Shown here piece after piece: positions 35,854 to 46,600 of a stretch of DNA of 64,000 nucleotides. Position numbers and translations under genes: made by a program. The stretch's first letter is position 1, and each line of letters begins with the position of its first letter. This DNA is from Impatiens glandulifera (lineage: Eukaryota > Streptophyta > Magnoliopsida > Ericales > Balsaminaceae): assembly GCF_907164915.1 (NCBI RefSeq), contig NC_061867.1:41896338-41960337 (forward strand), written 5' to 3'. Under the pieces are notes generated by a model. That model was not told the DNA's origin, did not search any database, and was given only the letters and a program-made list of their open reading frames with translations.

Positions 35854-38800
35854 ATGGTAGAAACTCGCCAACAATCGGAAATGGATGCGCTCAAGGCCCT
35901 GATTGAAAACTTGTCCCAGCAAACAGCAGCAATGCAAGCTGCCATAGACCGTAGATTTGATGTTGCTGAAGAAAGAATGGCGGCCCTTGAAAGCGGGGCA
36001 TCTGGAAACGTGCAAGAACCCCGCTACAGACCCTATGATGATAATTCTTGCCACGGTCCTTCACCATTTAGGCCCCCGCACCCTGGCCAGAACCGCGATC
36101 AACACTATGCTCCTCCTACTCGGCTAACCAAGGTCGATTTTCCTCGGTTTGATGGGTCGGATGTCGAGGGCTGGCTAATATCTGCCGAGCAATTTTTCAG
36201 GGTGGATAAAACTAGGGATGCCACGAAACTAGAAATTGCACCCATTCACTTTTCTGGCGAAGCAAGAATGTGGTATGGATCTTATCTACAGAATCGAGAT
36301 CATATGGAGGCCCTATCTTGGGACGTATTCAAGAGAGATCTTATGACGCAATTCGGACCCTCTATACACGACACTCCAATGAGACAGTTGATGAATCTAA
36401 AACAGGTTGGGTCGGTTCAAGATTATAATCTGCAATATATGTCGATCTCTCAAAAACTCTACAACATGCCAAGGGAGTACGTCATAGATTGTTATTTGTC
36501 CGGTCTAAGGGAGGAAATTGCAAACTGTATCAGGTTGCGATTCCCAGATTCTCTAAACGAAGCCATGGCCATGGCTAAAGTCCAAGAAGCAACGTACCGG
36601 TCTTTAATGAGCAATGGAAATTTGTACAGCGCCGAGCCACCACTACTGCCCAATCCGAGCATCGTCAAACCAAGTTGGCAAAGCACGAACAAAGCCCCCT
36701 ACATCAAGCCGAGCTCGTCATATGGGTCTTCTTCGAGTGCAAATCAGGGCCATGTTAAGCAATTGGACCCAGCCTTAATGGATGAAAAGAGAATGAAAGG
36801 CCTATGCTACTCTTGCGACGAAAAATGGCAACCAAATCACAGGTGTAAATCAAAGTTATTCATGGTCTCGGCCAATCAAGAAAATCAAGAACCCGACCAA
36901 GAACCTGCTCCGGAGGTAGATCTTGATGATTCTCTTTTACAGCCTGACGCAGTGGAAGAATTAGCCATATCCTTACATGCATTGACGGGTTCTAAAACCT
37001 TTCAAACGCTCCAGATTCTAGGAAAAATTGGGAACCTACCGGTCGTGATCTTAATTGATACAGGCAGCACTCATAATTTCATCAATAGCAGGATAATGAA
37101 GAATATTAGCCATGACATACTTCCTACCCAAGTGCTTTCGGTCCGAGTGGCAGACGGCTCTAACATTTTATGCTCTAGTTTCTGCCAAGATCTGAAATGG
37201 TCTATGGAAGGCAAGTTTTATCAAGCAAATATGAAGGTATTGACAATGACAGGTTATGATATTGTGTTGGGAATTGAATGGCTGATTACTCTAGGCCCTT
37301 CAGAATGGGACTTTGAAAAATTAACACTTTCTTTTAAAAGGGAAGGGATAACCACGGTCTTGCAAGGCATACCCCATACACAAATCAATTTAATGAAGGG
37401 TGATCACCTAGAGAAGTTATTAAAGAAAGGAAATGTTGCTGCCATGATCCAAATAAGAAGTGAAAACGAAGAACAATTTTTCTCGCTCCATACAAGGCCA
37501 CCAGATGATATTCCTGAAGACCTTCAGCAAATGCTAGATGATTTCAGCCCAATATTCCAGCAACCTGAGAACTTACCACCCGCCAGGGAACAAGATCACC
37601 GTATCCCAATAAAGGAAGGCACGAAAGCTGTATGCATGCGTCCCTACCGATATCCTACCCTGCAGAAGACAGAAATTGAACATTTGGTCAACGATATGCT
37701 AGACAGGGGAGTCATAAGAAGAAGCCACAGCTCTTTTGCCGCCCCTGTGGTGTTGGTCCGAAAGAAAGACTTATCATGGAGAATGTGTATTGATTATAGG
37801 CGGCTCAACTCAGCAACCATTAAGGATAAGTTTCCTATCCCGGTCATTGAAGAGTTAATGGAAGAATTGCATGGGTCCAGGTTTTTTTCCAAGCTCAATT
37901 TGCGCTCAGGATTCCACCAGATAAGGATGCACCCAGGTGACTGCCACAAAACAACATTCCGTACTCACGAAGGCCTGTATGAATTTTTGGTGATGCCCTT
38001 CGGCCTAACCAATGCACCGTCCTCCTTCCAAAGCTTAATGAACGCGACCCTGAAACCATTTTTAAGGAAGTTTGTGCTAGTATTTTTTGATGATATCCTA
38101 GTATACAGCCCGAGCTGGAAGGAACATATCCAACACCTACATAAGGTACTTTTAATATTGCAACATAACGAATTATTCCTTAACAAGGGGAAATGTAATT
38201 TTGGGTGCAAGCAAATTGCCTATCTTGGCCATATCCTTGACGAGAATGGTGTAGCCACAGATCCAGCAAAGTTAGAAGCAATGAGCACATGGCCACTTCC
38301 AGAATCTCCTAAGCAATTGAAAGGGTTCCTTGGCCTGACCGGATACTATAGAAGATTTATAAAAGGCTACGGCTCTATAGCACGACCACTCACGGCCCTG
38401 TTGAAAAAGGGTCAATTTGAATGGAATAAAGAAGCTGAAGATGCATTTCTATTGTTGAAGCAGCGTATGCTTTCCCCTCCGGTCCTGGCGCTTCCAAATT
38501 TCGATATTCCCTTTATAGTAGAGACTGATGCAAGCGGAATTGGTATAGGGGCAGTTCTAATGCAAGAAGGTCGACCAATTTCATTCATAAGCAAGGGTAT
38601 TGAACCAGAAAAGTTACCATCATCCACGTATGAAAAGGAACTCATGGCCTTAACTTTTGCGGTGGAGAAGTGGCGATCATACCTTAGGTACAAGCAATTT
38701 ATTGTAAAAACCGATCATGAAGCCCTTAAATACTTGCTGGAACAAAGAGTTCAAACCCCGGCTCAAGAGAAATGGCTCTATAAATTGGTGGGATATGACT

Positions 38801-40395
38801 TTGTTGTTCAATATAAAAAGGGAAAGGAAAATTTGGTGGCGGATGCTTTGTCTAGGCGGGTAGCAGGTGTTCAATGTGCAGGAATTTCAGTCTATCACAC
38901 TGCTGTTCAAAAACAGATTCAGGAAAGCTATGAAGAAGATCCCAACTTGACCAAAGTCATTTGTGAAATTCTGGCTAATGTTGATTCTCACCCAGAATGC
39001 TCATACGACCACGGGTTATTGAGGAAAAGGGACCGGCTGGTGGTGGGGAAGAATAACGATCTCAGAAATACCTTAATTGCAGCCATGCACTTGGGAGCAG
39101 AAGGGGGGCATTCGGGGACCCTGGTCACCCAGAAGAAAATGCAACTTGTTTACTATTGGCCAGGAATGCTTAAAGACATTAGGGAATTTGTTCGGACCTG
39201 TGAAGTGTGCCAAAAAAATAAATCTGATAACTCAGCATATAGGGGCCTGCTTCAGCCTTTAGCAATTCCCAATCGATTCTGGGAATCGGTCTCCATGGAT
39301 TTCATTGAAAGCTTGCCTAAGTCAAAAGGTAAAAGTGTTATATTTGTGGTAGTTGACAGACTATCGAAGATGGCCCACTTTATGAGTCTGCAACACCCCT
39401 TTTCTGCCCGGACAGTAGCTGAGTTATTTGTGGACAACGTTTCCAAGCTCCACGGAATGCCAACAACCATCATTAGTGATCGGGGCAAAGTGTTCTTAAG
39501 CACCTTTTGGCAGGAATTTTTAAGTATACAAGGAGTAAAACAAGCTTTATCTTCAGCTTATCACCCCCAGACGGATGGCCAGACCGAGATAGTCAACAAA
39601 TGCTTGGTCACTTATCTACGCTGCATGGCTGGCCAGACACCGAAAGATTGGGTACGCTGGTTGCCTTTGGCTGAATGGTGGTATAACACTAATTTTCATA
39701 CAGCAATACAAACAACTCCTTTTGAAGCCATATATGGATATCCTCCCCCGGTCCACACACCCTATGTAGTAGGTGACTCGAGAGTGGAAGAGGTGGATGT
39801 ATCGCTAACGGCCAGGGAAGCCTCACTCCAACTCATAAAATTCCATTTGAAAAGAGCCCAGAATCGAATGAAGCAGCAGCAGGACAAGAAGAGGAAAGAT
39901 GTCACATTGCAAGTGGGTAGCTGGGCATTGGTGAAATTACAGCCATATAGACAACGTTCTGTCCAGAAGTTATTCCACAAGCTCTCACCAAAGTATTTTG
40001 GGCCATTTGAAGTGTTGGAAAGGATTGGAGAAGTTGCTTACAAGCTGGAACTCGGGACCGACAACAGAATACATAATGTCTTCCATGTCTCACAATTAAA
40101 ATCATTCAAAGGTACCCCTGCTGCTGTAGAAAATATTCCCCAACTTAGCACACAACCAAACAGGACCGGAAAAATTGTTGGTGAACAAGACATAATGGTG
40201 CAAGGAAAAATGAAAAAACAGTTGCTAATCAATTGGGATGGGGCCCAAACAGAAGATCAAACTTGGGAGGATGCAGAAGTTATAAGTATTCAATGCCCAG
40301 AAATGCTAGCTGCAAGGAGGCCAACAAGACAACACTCTCTTCGTCGGGGTCGACGAACTTCTGATGGGGGAGATGATGTTACGATCCTCGAATAA
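35854..40395 (+). CDS. Gypsy gag-pol polyprotein (1513 aa), RT motif A Asp to Asn
   Basis: One uninterrupted frame. Gag: coiled N-terminus, KVDFPRFDGSD and the retrotransposon gag core (about 93-230), zinc knuckle CYSCDEKWQPNHRCK (about 317). Protease: LIDTGSTHNFI (about 400). RT: about 590-780 with FFDDILVYS (about 745). RNase H: ETDASGIGIGAVL (about 890) to LVADALSRR. Integrase: HLGAEGGHSG and CEVCQKNK zinc site (about 1079-1123), then MDFIESLP, ISDRGKVF and QTDGQTEIVNK supplying the DDE residues. C-terminus: chromodomain-like KKQLLINWDG and QTWEDAEVI (about 1452-1480). The stop codon lies in the first bases of the 3' LTR. RT motif A reads FSKLNLRSGFHQI where the family has KLDLRSGYHQI: the metal-binding Asp is Asn, which should abolish polymerisation. 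Confidence 0.97.
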   Translation: MVETRQQSEMDALKALIENLSQQTAAMQAAIDRRFDVAEERMAALESGASGNVQEPRYRPYDDNSCHGPSPFRPPHPGQNRDQHYAPPTRLTKVDFPRFDGSDVEGWLISAEQFFRVDKTRDATKLEIAPIHFSGEARMWYGSYLQNRDHMEALSWDVFKRDLMTQFGPSIHDTPMRQLMNLKQVGSVQDYNLQYMSISQKLYNMPREYVIDCYLSGLREEIANCIRLRFPDSLNEAMAMAKVQEATYRSLMSNGNLYSAEPPLLPNPSIVKPSWQSTNKAPYIKPSSSYGSSSSANQGHVKQLDPALMDEKRMKGLCYSCDEKWQPNHRCKSKLFMVSANQENQEPDQEPAPEVDLDDSLLQPDAVEELAISLHALTGSKTFQTLQILGKIGNLPVVILIDTGSTHNFINSRIMKNISHDILPTQVLSVRVADGSNILCSSFCQDLKWSMEGKFYQANMKVLTMTGYDIVLGIEWLITLGPSEWDFEKLTLSFKREGITTVLQGIPHTQINLMKGDHLEKLLKKGNVAAMIQIRSENEEQFFSLHTRPPDDIPEDLQQMLDDFSPIFQQPENLPPAREQDHRIPIKEGTKAVCMRPYRYPTLQKTEIEHLVNDMLDRGVIRRSHSSFAAPVVLVRKKDLSWRMCIDYRRLNSATIKDKFPIPVIEELMEELHGSRFFSKLNLRSGFHQIRMHPGDCHKTTFRTHEGLYEFLVMPFGLTNAPSSFQSLMNATLKPFLRKFVLVFFDDILVYSPSWKEHIQHLHKVLLILQHNELFLNKGKCNFGCKQIAYLGHILDENGVATDPAKLEAMSTWPLPESPKQLKGFLGLTGYYRRFIKGYGSIARPLTALLKKGQFEWNKEAEDAFLLLKQRMLSPPVLALPNFDIPFIVETDASGIGIGAVLMQEGRPISFISKGIEPEKLPSSTYEKELMALTFAVEKWRSYLRYKQFIVKTDHEALKYLLEQRVQTPAQEKWLYKLVGYDFVVQYKKGKENLVADALSRRVAGVQCAGISVYHTAVQKQIQESYEEDPNLTKVICEILANVDSHPECSYDHGLLRKRDRLVVGKNNDLRNTLIAAMHLGAEGGHSGTLVTQKKMQLVYYWPGMLKDIREFVRTCEVCQKNKSDNSAYRGLLQPLAIPNRFWESVSMDFIESLPKSKGKSVIFVVVDRLSKMAHFMSLQHPFSARTVAELFVDNVSKLHGMPTTIISDRGKVFLSTFWQEFLSIQGVKQALSSAYHPQTDGQTEIVNKCLVTYLRCMAGQTPKDWVRWLPLAEWWYNTNFHTAIQTTPFEAIYGYPPPVHTPYVVGDSRVEEVDVSLTAREASLQLIKFHLKRAQNRMKQQQDKKRKDVTLQVGSWALVKLQPYRQRSVQKLFHKLSPKYFGPFEVLERIGEVAYKLELGTDNRIHNVFHVSQLKSFKGTPAAVENIPQLSTQPNRTGKIVGEQDIMVQGKMKKQLLINWDGAQTEDQTWEDAEVISIQCPEMLAARRPTRQHSLRRGRRTSDGGDDVTILE
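40361..40376 (+). promoter_or_regulatory. Polypurine tract of Gypsy element
   Basis: TGATGGGGGAGATGA lies directly before the 3' LTR, in the usual position for plus-strand priming. Confidence 0.85.
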
Positions 40396-40841
40396 GAAAG
40401 CGCACCCTCCTCGGTCCTATGGAACAATTGGGCCAGATTTATGTTCCGTTTATTAATTCATCTTTTATCTTCTCTTTTATTTCTTTAAAACCGAATTCTG
40501 TTATTTTGTAAGTTGTTATAACAAATTTGTAACCGACTCTTGGGTACTTCAGCCTCTTTAAATGGTGATGCCCACCCCACTTTTTGGGGCTATGAATTGA
40601 TATTTTGGAACTTGGTGTTTAAGTTATCTCTCGGCCCTTCTCCCCTTCTTGGACCGCTAGGTGTAAACTAGTGGTATTTCTCCCCTCCCCCTCGGCTCTT
40701 CTCTCCCTAACCTCGAATTCACCTCTAATTCTATGTCCGCTGCGCTAGAGTGTTGAATTCCATCATCGGTCCCGAACATCAAGAATCCGTTTCTTGAATT
40801 AAAGAACTTGAAAGGCTCGGCCATAATTAAAACTCCTAACA
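40377..40841 (+). repeat. 3' LTR of Gypsy chromovirus
   Basis: Matches the 5' LTR over 465 bp with one substitution. The polyprotein stop codon overlaps its start (TAA at 40393-40395). Confidence 0.97.
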
Positions 40842-41339
40842 CATTCTCAAAAAGCTCATAAGTTTTCTATAGTATAAAAGTTGTATTACATACTGCCTAT
40901 TCTGTGTGAGTATTAAGTGTAGTAAGTTGACATAATCTATTTTTGTTCAATAGAGTGTTGGCGTTCTAGGAGTTTGAAAACAGGTAGTAATTAAGTCCTG
41001 GTTGTTCGAATAGGTTTGCATATGCGTTGTAATCAAACCAAATCTTCTAGTGAATATCCTTCTCGAGGTCGAGAAAAAGGGGTGATGTAGGAGCTTTTAC
41101 TTCGAACATCCATAAATCTCTTGTGTCTGGTGTTTCTTTCCTTCATTTCCACTTACTTGTTGCTTCAAGTCCAAACATTTCCACACTTGAACTCGGTTCA
41201 AGAGTTTGTGATGACTTGCGAAGAATAGAAATTGATATTAACTTCTAACAGAGTTAGTATCAACCGAAGTATGTAAACATTCAACATAGTAAGACCCCTG
41301 TCTCTATCATTGATCTTGATCCTAACAGTCTGGTCATAT

Positions 41340-42240
41340 GGCCCCACGATGATCGGATTGTCAACCGTCTGCTGACTTGTAGTCTGGTCGTTTGGTTGAA
41401 AATCAACCGGATCAGTCATCTGATCAGATGTGTTGATCCTATTGAACGAAACTTCATCATCACTGTCAGATTAAAAAGTAGCATCCTCCAACCTGTTAGT
41501 AACTTCAATGACTTCGTTAGAATTGCTTTCAATAGATTCATCAAAGACAATATGAAAAGATTCTTCAACAGTTAGAATTCGTTTATTATACACTCTATAA
41601 GCTTTATTAACTGAAGAATAACCTAACATAATACTATCATCTTCCTTAGCATCAAAAGCAGTCAAATAATTTTTCTCATTGTTATGAATAATACACTTAC
41701 AACCAAATATCTTAAAATATGAAATTTTAGGAACTTTTCCATAGAAAATCTTGTAAGGTGTTTTATTAAAACGTTTATTAATCATTGACCTGTTTTGAGT
41801 ATAACATGTTGTGTTTATGGCTTCTATCCAAAATCTTTTAGAGACATCTGAATCGGCTAGCATAGATCTCGTTACTTCCTTCTGAGTTTTATTTCTTCTC
41901 TTAGCAACACCATTTTGTTGTGGAGTTCTAACACTAGACAACTCGTGTCTAATAGCAGACTCCTCAAGGTAAGAAGACAAACGTCTATTAGTGAACACGG
42001 TTCCCCAATCACTTCTAATCTTTATGATGCTCAAAGATTTTTCATTTTGAAGTCTTCTAAGGATCATAATCAAATTCTCAACTATTTGATCCTTAGATGC
42101 TAAAATAATAAGCCAAGTAAAACTTGAAAAATCATCAATAATGACAAGAGTATGTTTAGTTCCCCCCTAAACTGGTTACTGAAATTGGACCAAACAGATC
42201 TATGTGCAATAATTCCAAGCACCTTTCAGATTGAACATTA
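41340..42240 (-). pseudogene. Sirevirus-like integrase relic
   Basis: The 41471-42073 frame gives IRSDWGTVFTN, RTPQQNGVAKRRNKTQ, DVSKRFWIEAINTTCYTQNR and FKIFGCKCIIHNN through to SVNKAYRVYNKR and EESFHIVFDE. The catalytic Glu of the NGVAER word is Lys. A linker (NDQTTSQQTVDNP) continues to the edge of the solo LTR at 41327. Upstream integrase coding at 42074-42240 is broken by frameshifts. Confidence 0.85.
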
Positions 42241-42249
42241 TCTTTATTT

Positions 42250-42790
42250 TTAAAAGTTGATATGACCTGTTTGCCCATCTGGAAAGTAGAACAGACCTTG
42301 TCTTTTGAAAATTTTAAATTTTGGTATTCCAGAAACTAAATCTTTTGAACATATGTTGTTAATGATTTTAAAATTAAGATGATTCAATCTTTTATGCCAT
42401 AGACAATTTTGATCATTTTTGGCTATCATGCATACAGGATCGGATATCTTATTTTTCCAATTCATTTTATAAGAATTTCCTACTCTACCATCGGTCAATA
42501 GGGTGTTACCCTGCTGATCCTTAACAAGGCAGGTATGTTTTTGAAAATCAACAATATAGCCATTGTCACACATATGGCTTAGACTGATTAAGTTATAACA
42601 CAAATTTTCAACAAGTATTACGTTGTTAATGGTGAGGTTACCATGAATAATCTTACCCTTACCCACGGTTTTACCTTTGTTGTTATCACCAAAGGTGATC
42701 TTAGGTCCAGTGCACTTCGTTACTTCAGTCAACAGACGTCTGTCACCCGTCATATGTCTAGAGAAGTCACTGTCCAAATACTAGACAGAC
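42250..42790 (-). pseudogene. Sirevirus-like protease/GAG-pre-integrase relic
   Basis: The frame carries LDSDFSRHMTGDRRLL-like sequence (normally LDSGCSRHMTG), KCTGPKITFGDNNKGKTVGKG, NLISLSHMCDNGYIVDF and LWHKRLNHLNFKIIN, the conserved GAG-pre-integrase words. The ORF opens just after a stop in the WYLD word, and the CxxGKQ zinc motif at its end is damaged. Confidence 0.85.
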
Positions 42791-43324
42791 TCCTCCAAGC
42801 AGTTGACCTAATGTCCCTACAAATATACATATTTATATCTTTTAGTACCCACATTTAATTGGATCCACGGTTGATTAGTCCATTGGGAATCCATATTTGA
42901 GTTATTTTGATGGATTTCCCATTTTGTGTGGTTAGTAATGCGTATGATATAGGCTTGGCAGATGTCTTCCTGCCAGCAGCTATTCTGTTAACTTTAGAGG
43001 ATGATTTTTGTCTAAAATTTCTTAACTTTTTGTCATGTTTGGTTTGCCAGACTTGTTGGCTGCCCTCTTCTTGGGCTTTAGCCCGCTTTCAGTTGGTTTC
43101 ACATATTTAACTTCATCCTTTAAAGTTAGATATTCACATCTTAAATTAGTTTCTTTTTTAGTTAAATGTCCCCTGACAAAGCTTATAGTCTTAAGCTCAC
43201 CTTTCATCGGGTTCAACTTTTTATTGGCCTTATCTAGGTTACCATGGTTAAATTCTAAACCGAATTTGCATCTGGTAGGCCTCAGCAGACTAATATGTTG
43301 TCTGACTACATCCCCAGATTTTGT

Positions 43325-44680
43325 CTAGGAACTGACCACATAAGTTAAACGTTGGTTTTCAGACGAAAGAATTTGAATCTTTTCATTGAGCTTCTCATTC
43401 TCAGATGAGAGCTCAGCCATTTTGTTTTCAAAATCTTTTGGTTCAGATGCTTGAGATGAAGGGGTGTTATTAGTTTTATTTTTCAAACTCATCTCATTAA
43501 AAGAATCTGACAACTTCTTGTACTCAATGACCATGTCATTGAGTGCAATAGTTAAGTCATCACTTGTGAATTCTTCTGAGTAGAAGTCAAATACCTTAGA
43601 TTCATCATCTTCCATGAAGCATATGACGACTTTATTGTCACTATCGCTTTATGATGAGTTGTCTGAATCGCTTTCGGCCATTTTCCTTTTCTTTCAGCAG
43701 CCATAAGATCCTTCTACTCCCACTTGTTCTTCTAATCCTTCTTTTTGTCATCCCGCTTCGGCTTTCTGCATTCAGCATTGAAGTGTCCTAATTTATCACA
43801 GTTGAAACACTTCAAGTTAGCCTTGTAATCACTCTTATTATTATTATTATTTGAAGAGCTTGAGTTAGAATTGATCTTCTTCATGAATTTACCGAATTTC
43901 TTCACGAAAAGAGCCATGGCATCGTTGCTGATCTGCTTAGCAGCAGTCTTCAAAGCATTGGCGGTAGGTGGCTCCTCGGCAATTACCATCGCCTTGGTAG
44001 AGATGGATGATGTGGATGGCTCATCTTCGTTCCTAGAGTTTATCTCAAACTCGTAGGCCTTCAAATCGACGAACAGATTATGTAGTTCCATCTTGTTGAG
44101 GTCTTTGGATTCTCTTAAAACCATCGTCTTTATATTCCATTCTCTGGGTAGAGCACGCATACTTTGATTTCAACCTCTCTGTTGTTGTTGTAAGTCTTGC
44201 TCAAATTGGTGAGATCAACGGTAATCTTACTGAATCTTTCATTAAATTCAGCCATTTTCTCTCTAGGATGCATCTTAATGTTGTCAATTTGCTGTGTGGA
44301 AACCATGAGTTTGTTTTTTTATTTGCTCATTGCCCTCACACAGCTGTGTCAACCTATCCCAAATTTATTTGGCATATGTGCAGGAGGTGATCTTGCTAAA
44401 CATATTATCGTCTAGAGTCTTGTAGAGAATGTTTTTTGCCATGTTATCGAGGTTGTTTGTCCTCTTATCTTTAGTGGTCCACTCAGACCTCGGTTTCTCC
44501 TTCATCATAAGAGTGTCATCGGGGTTTTGTAGTGGAGCTGGCCTTCATTATCTTCATTGGGCCATCAGTGATAACATACCACATTTCATTATCTAAGGCA
44601 GCCAAATGTGCTTGCATTTTTAATTTCCAGTAATCATAGTTTTCCTTCGAGAACATTGGGATCTTGTTGATAATAGACAT
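43325..44680 (-). pseudogene. Sirevirus-like gag relic with CCHC knuckle
   Basis: Gag starts with an ATG at 44680 (MSIINKIPMFSKENYDYWK), 40 bases after the primer-binding site. It continues through ALDNEMWYVITDGP and, after frameshifts and stops around 44160-44500, ALPREWNIKTMVLRESKDL, a CFNCDKLGHFNAEC knuckle (CX2CX4HX4C) and a long charged coiled-coil tail (43325-43615) typical of Sireviruses. Confidence 0.85.
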
Positions 44681-44718
44681 GATTCAGGAAATTGATGATG
44701 CTTGAGAATAGAAAACTT

Positions 44719-44731
44719 GGCTCTGATACCA
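44719..44731 (-). promoter_or_regulatory. Primer-binding site (tRNA-Met) of Sirevirus-like Copia
   Basis: On the minus strand the sequence is TGGTATCAGAGCC, two bases inside the 5' LTR end. Confidence 0.9.
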
Positions 44732-44733
44732 CT

Positions 44734-46591
44734 TGTTAGGATGAGTGTCAACTAAAGAGAGGGGGTTCTGAATATAGTTAACAACTTTCATATTTCAATT
44801 CGATGTTAATCACATGAGGGATTAAGATCTATTTCTATTCTTTACAAATCTTCGCAAGCTCTTGAACGGATTCAAGTACAGAACTGCTTGCTTGATTTGA
44901 AACGTTAAGAGAACGAATGCAATGAGCAGAAATTAAATAACACAATGAGTTTTACGGATGTTCGGAGATAAAACTCATATGTCACCCCTTCTTCTGTTTC
45001 CTGAAGGATTTTCACTATAAGGTTTTGATTAGTATAGAGCACTACACAAATTCAGTGAGAAACATAGGACTTAACAACTACGTATTTCTAAACTCCTAGC
45101 TAACTCGTTGTTGAACAGAAAAACCTCTATTCAACTTACAATATTAAAATTTCACATAGAAATGATAGTAGATTGATTACAGAATAATCACACATTGAGC
45201 AATTTGTGCTTGAGCTTTTGAGCAAGAAAGAGAGCTAGATTCAAGAGTGCGAGAGAGCAAGAGTCGGGAGTTTCGTCGTTGTCCTTTGATCACTTTTTAT
45301 ACTGAAGACTCAACAACGTTAGAATCTTCTTCTTTGATACGTGTCAGTTATCCGATGGATGTACGCCAGGTGTACGGGAAGATACACAAGAATATATTCG
45401 TTGGATCGTGGTGTACCGGATTGTACTAGAGAATATTCGTTGGAACGTGATGTACGGGAAAGTAAAAAATGGACTGGAAGAATATTGAGTACATGGAACT
45501 TGAGCGGTTACACCTTAATAAATAGACAAGGATATGACTGATAATAGACGCTGCTTGTGGGTTGAGCAGAAGGGCAGACGCTTATTCAGACGGTTGTTGA
45601 AGTAAGGCGTCTGCTTGCGCACTTCTTCAAACTACACGTCTGATGAAGTTATACGACATCTTCTTGCGCACTTCTTCAGACTACACGTCTATTGAAGTTA
45701 GACACGTCTGCTCACGCACTTCTTCAGACTGCACGTCTGATGAAGTTAGACGACGTCTGCTCGCGCACTTCTTCAAACTGTACGTCTGATGAAGTTAGAC
45801 GACGTTTTCTTGCGCACTTCTTCAGACTACATGTCTAATGAAGTTAGATGACGTCTACTCGCGCATATCTTCAGACTACATATCTGATGAAGTTAAACGA
45901 CATGTGCTCGCGCACTTCTTCAGACTACACGCCTGATAAAGTTTAGACTACGTCTACTCGTGCACTTCTTTAGACTGCACATCTGATTAAGTTAGATGAA
46001 GTTTGCTCGCGTACTTCTTCAGACTACATGTCTGATGAAGTTAGACGACGTTTGTTCGCGCACTTCTTCAGACTACACGTCTGATGAAGTTAGACGACAT
46101 CTACTCGCTCACTTCTTCAGACTGCACATCTGATGAAGTTAGACGACGTATGCTCGTGCACTTCTTCAGATTACACATCTAATGAAGTTAGACGATGTAT
46201 GCTTGCACACTTATTCAGACTACACGTCTGATTAAGTTCAGACTACGTCTATTTGTGCACTTCTTTAGACTACACGTCTGATGAAGTTAGACGACGTCTG
46301 CTTGCGCACTTCTTCAGACTACACGTCTGATGAAGTTGGACAACGTCTACTCGTGCACTTCTTTAGTCTACATGACTGATGAAGTTCAGACTACGTATGC
46401 TCTTACTTGCTATAGACCACATTTGAAGACATACGTCTTTTGAGCTGTACCTACGCAAAGATAATTTTCACAACTTAGTTTTGTTTAGACCACATCATTA
46501 AAACTATGTCATACTTATTTTCTTAAGTTTATTAATTAATTATTTCTTTTTTAATTAATTTTCTCTTTTCTCTATTTAACTTAATCTAACA
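44734..46591 (-). repeat. 5' LTR of Sirevirus-like Copia
   Basis: About 1858 bp bounded by TGTTAG and CTAACA inverted termini. The U5 side is at the left in this window. The U3 side holds the 49-bp minisatellite and ends in TTAATTAATTATTTC-type sequence. ATATC follows at 46592; the matching left flank has been lost. Confidence 0.85.
45596..46420. repeat. 49-bp minisatellite in LTR U3 (about 17 copies)
   Basis: Units of CACTTCTTCAGACTACACG then TCTGATGAAGTTAGACGACG and TCTGCTCGCG, with scattered substitutions and occasional two-base variants. Same family as 33057-33640; related to the 47-bp array at 20930-21740. Confidence 0.92.
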
Positions 46592-46600
46592 ATATCAATC

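Larger units (their letters stand above)
35359..40841 (+). mobile_element. Full-length Gypsy chromovirus
   Basis: A 5483-bp element with 465-bp LTRs, a 5-bp target duplication CATTC (35354-35358; 40842-40846), tRNA-Met primer-binding site, one long gag-pol frame with a C-terminal chromodomain-like module and a polypurine tract. The LTRs differ at one position (T at 35804, C at 40822), so insertion is recent. Size, short LTRs and single frame suit the Reina-type chromoviruses, but the clade assignment is inference. Confidence 0.97.
34548..41327 (+). mobile_element. Copia-type solo LTR, split by a Gypsy element
   Basis: TGTTAGGTTA at 34548 and GATCCTAACA ending at 41327 form LTR-like termini. 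Without the Gypsy insertion the LTR is about 1.3 kb. The last 180 bases match the U5 end of the 44734-46591 LTR read on its own sense strand (GTTCAAGAG, TTGCGAAGA, AATAGAAAT, CCTAACA). A TATA box lies at 35269-35276. Target duplication is poor (ATTTG versus GTCTG), so age or a small rearrangement is likely. It interrupts the Copia pol linker. Confidence 0.55.
33050..46591 (-). mobile_element. Sirevirus-like Copia element, interrupted and deleted
   Basis: Reading leftward on the minus strand: 5' LTR (44734-46591), primer-binding site, gag with zinc knuckle, protease/integrase, then an interruption by other elements (34548-41327), then RT and a remnant 3' LTR (33050-33803). The gag words NEMWYVITDGP and ARALPREWN-like, and the integrase ending SVNKAYRVYNKR, resemble the Sirevirus lineage. 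RNase H and the polypurine tract are deleted. The element interrupts a MULE transposase gene at 46592. Confidence 0.8.
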
